DNA of 64,000 nucleotides from Methylophilaceae bacterium. Lineage in GTDB: Bacteria > Pseudomonadota > Gammaproteobacteria > Burkholderiales > Methylophilaceae. Where the stretch lies: NCBI GenBank assembly GCA_947379975.1, contig CANCPF010000005.1, positions 1-64,000 of the forward strand, read 5' to 3'. Both the position numbers and the translations under genes were made by a program. The first letter of the stretch is position 1; every line of letters begins with the position of its first letter. This document shows, one piece after another, positions 63,634-64,000 of the stretch. The notes under the pieces were generated by a model. It did no database searches. It saw only the letters and a program-made list of their open reading frames with translations, and was not told the origin of the DNA.

Positions 63634-64000
63634 ATGCAAAAAAAACTTCTAGTCAGTGTCTTTATGTTAGCTTTAATCAGCGTAGCCTGCGTTAAACAAG
63701 TCAAGCCTAATCAGCTTGCGATGCACAAAATTAGCGGCTTAAAAATGCCGGAGTCAGTGGTGCAGGCAAAAGATGGCAAAATTTACGTGTCTGAAATTAA
63801 CGGCTTTGGCCAAGATGGCGACGGCCAAATTACTGTGATTGAAAATGGTCAGGCCCGTATCTTGGTGAAAGGTTTAGATGACCCCAAAGGGCTGGCAATT
63901 ATTGGCCAATCTTTATATGTGGCAGACAATAAACGCGTGTTGAAAGTTGATTTGACTGGAGCTAAACAAGCTCAAGTACAAGTGTTCGCTGCTGCTACAG
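63634..64000 (+). CDS. Lipoprotein with beta-propeller (NHL/SMP-30-like) domain, 3' end outside window
   Basis: This is the first 122 residues of an exported lipoprotein: signal peptide LLVSVFMLALISVAC with the lipobox cysteine at residue 19, then blades typical of NHL/SMP-30 propellers (ESVVQAKDGKIYVSEINGFG, DDPKGLAIIGQSLYVADNKRVLKVDL). The gene continues past base 64000. The function cannot be given; such proteins often bind sugars, metals or ligands. Confidence 0.75.
   Translation, partial: MQKKLLVSVFMLALISVACVKQVKPNQLAMHKISGLKMPESVVQAKDGKIYVSEINGFGQDGDGQITVIENGQARILVKGLDDPKGLAIIGQSLYVADNKRVLKVDLTGAKQAQVQVFAAAT

Noticed and set aside
63492..63695. Open frame overlapping the start of the last lipoprotein gene
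   Set aside because: It is AT-driven, has no domain, and overlaps a better gene with a signal peptide and lipobox in another frame.

Overview
The window is a 64 kb piece of a moderately AT-rich betaproteobacterial chromosome. The gene set and protein sequences look most like Methylophilaceae (Methylotenera/Methylophilus-type methylotrophs). This is judged from gene order (trmJ, cysE, iscR, isc genes; birA/coaX/SPOR; recJ next to an RpfE-like gene; lipoyl-domain E3) and was not checked against a database. Almost all of it is dense core chromosome. One 5.2 kb integrated element sits at a tRNA-Leu gene.

Region by region. 1-3.7 kb holds the 3' part of an outer-membrane porin, then a beta-carbonic anhydrase and a STAS-less SulP transporter, probably a bicarbonate pair. 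3.9-12.4 kb (minus strand) is a full iron-sulfur cluster operon in the order trmJ, cysE, iscR, a second cysteine desulfurase, iscS, iscU, iscA, hscB, hscA, fdx, with a recognisable IscR operator in front of iscR. 12.7-19.3 kb holds suhB, a Gcr-family membrane protein, a cation diffusion facilitator, an HU protein and an M17 aminopeptidase. 19.5-26.9 kb is a pyruvate dehydrogenase operon (aceE, aceF, lipoyl-lpdA) ending in a D-lactate/glycolate-type FAD oxidase. 26.9-31.6 kb has birA, coaX and a SPOR protein on the minus strand, with a TonB receptor carrying copper-type ligands placed between birA and coaX on the other strand. 31.7-39.3 kb has glnS, a MacAB-like exporter (adaptor, ATPase, two permeases) and a CorA transporter. 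39.3-50.1 kb has msrA, a Y-family DNA polymerase, an exported protein resembling spore transglutaminase Tgl, hflX, a glycine-zipper surface protein, an RpfE-like protein with recJ, nnrD, tpiA and secG.

50.1-55.4 kb: a tRNA-Leu(GAG) gene is followed by an AT-rich mobile element of about 5.2 kb. It carries a P4-type tyrosine integrase, an AlpA-type regulator, an island protein with motifs resembling the A, B and C motifs of single-subunit (family A DNA / T7 RNA) polymerases, and three small exported proteins. The element is bounded by a duplicated tRNA 3' end, and repeated CGTATAAA boxes at both ends look like integrase arm sites. This is the most novel part of the window.

55.7-64 kb: purL, then a cluster of exported proteins. 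These are an ankyrin protein, a monoheme cytochrome c, a FccB-type sulfide dehydrogenase flavoprotein, a possible glycosyltransferase-like protein, an unknown secreted protein and the start of a beta-propeller lipoprotein cut by the window end.

No rRNA, CRISPR array, insertion sequence or restriction system was seen. Functional names rest on motifs read by eye; start sites are stated as uncertain where several are possible.
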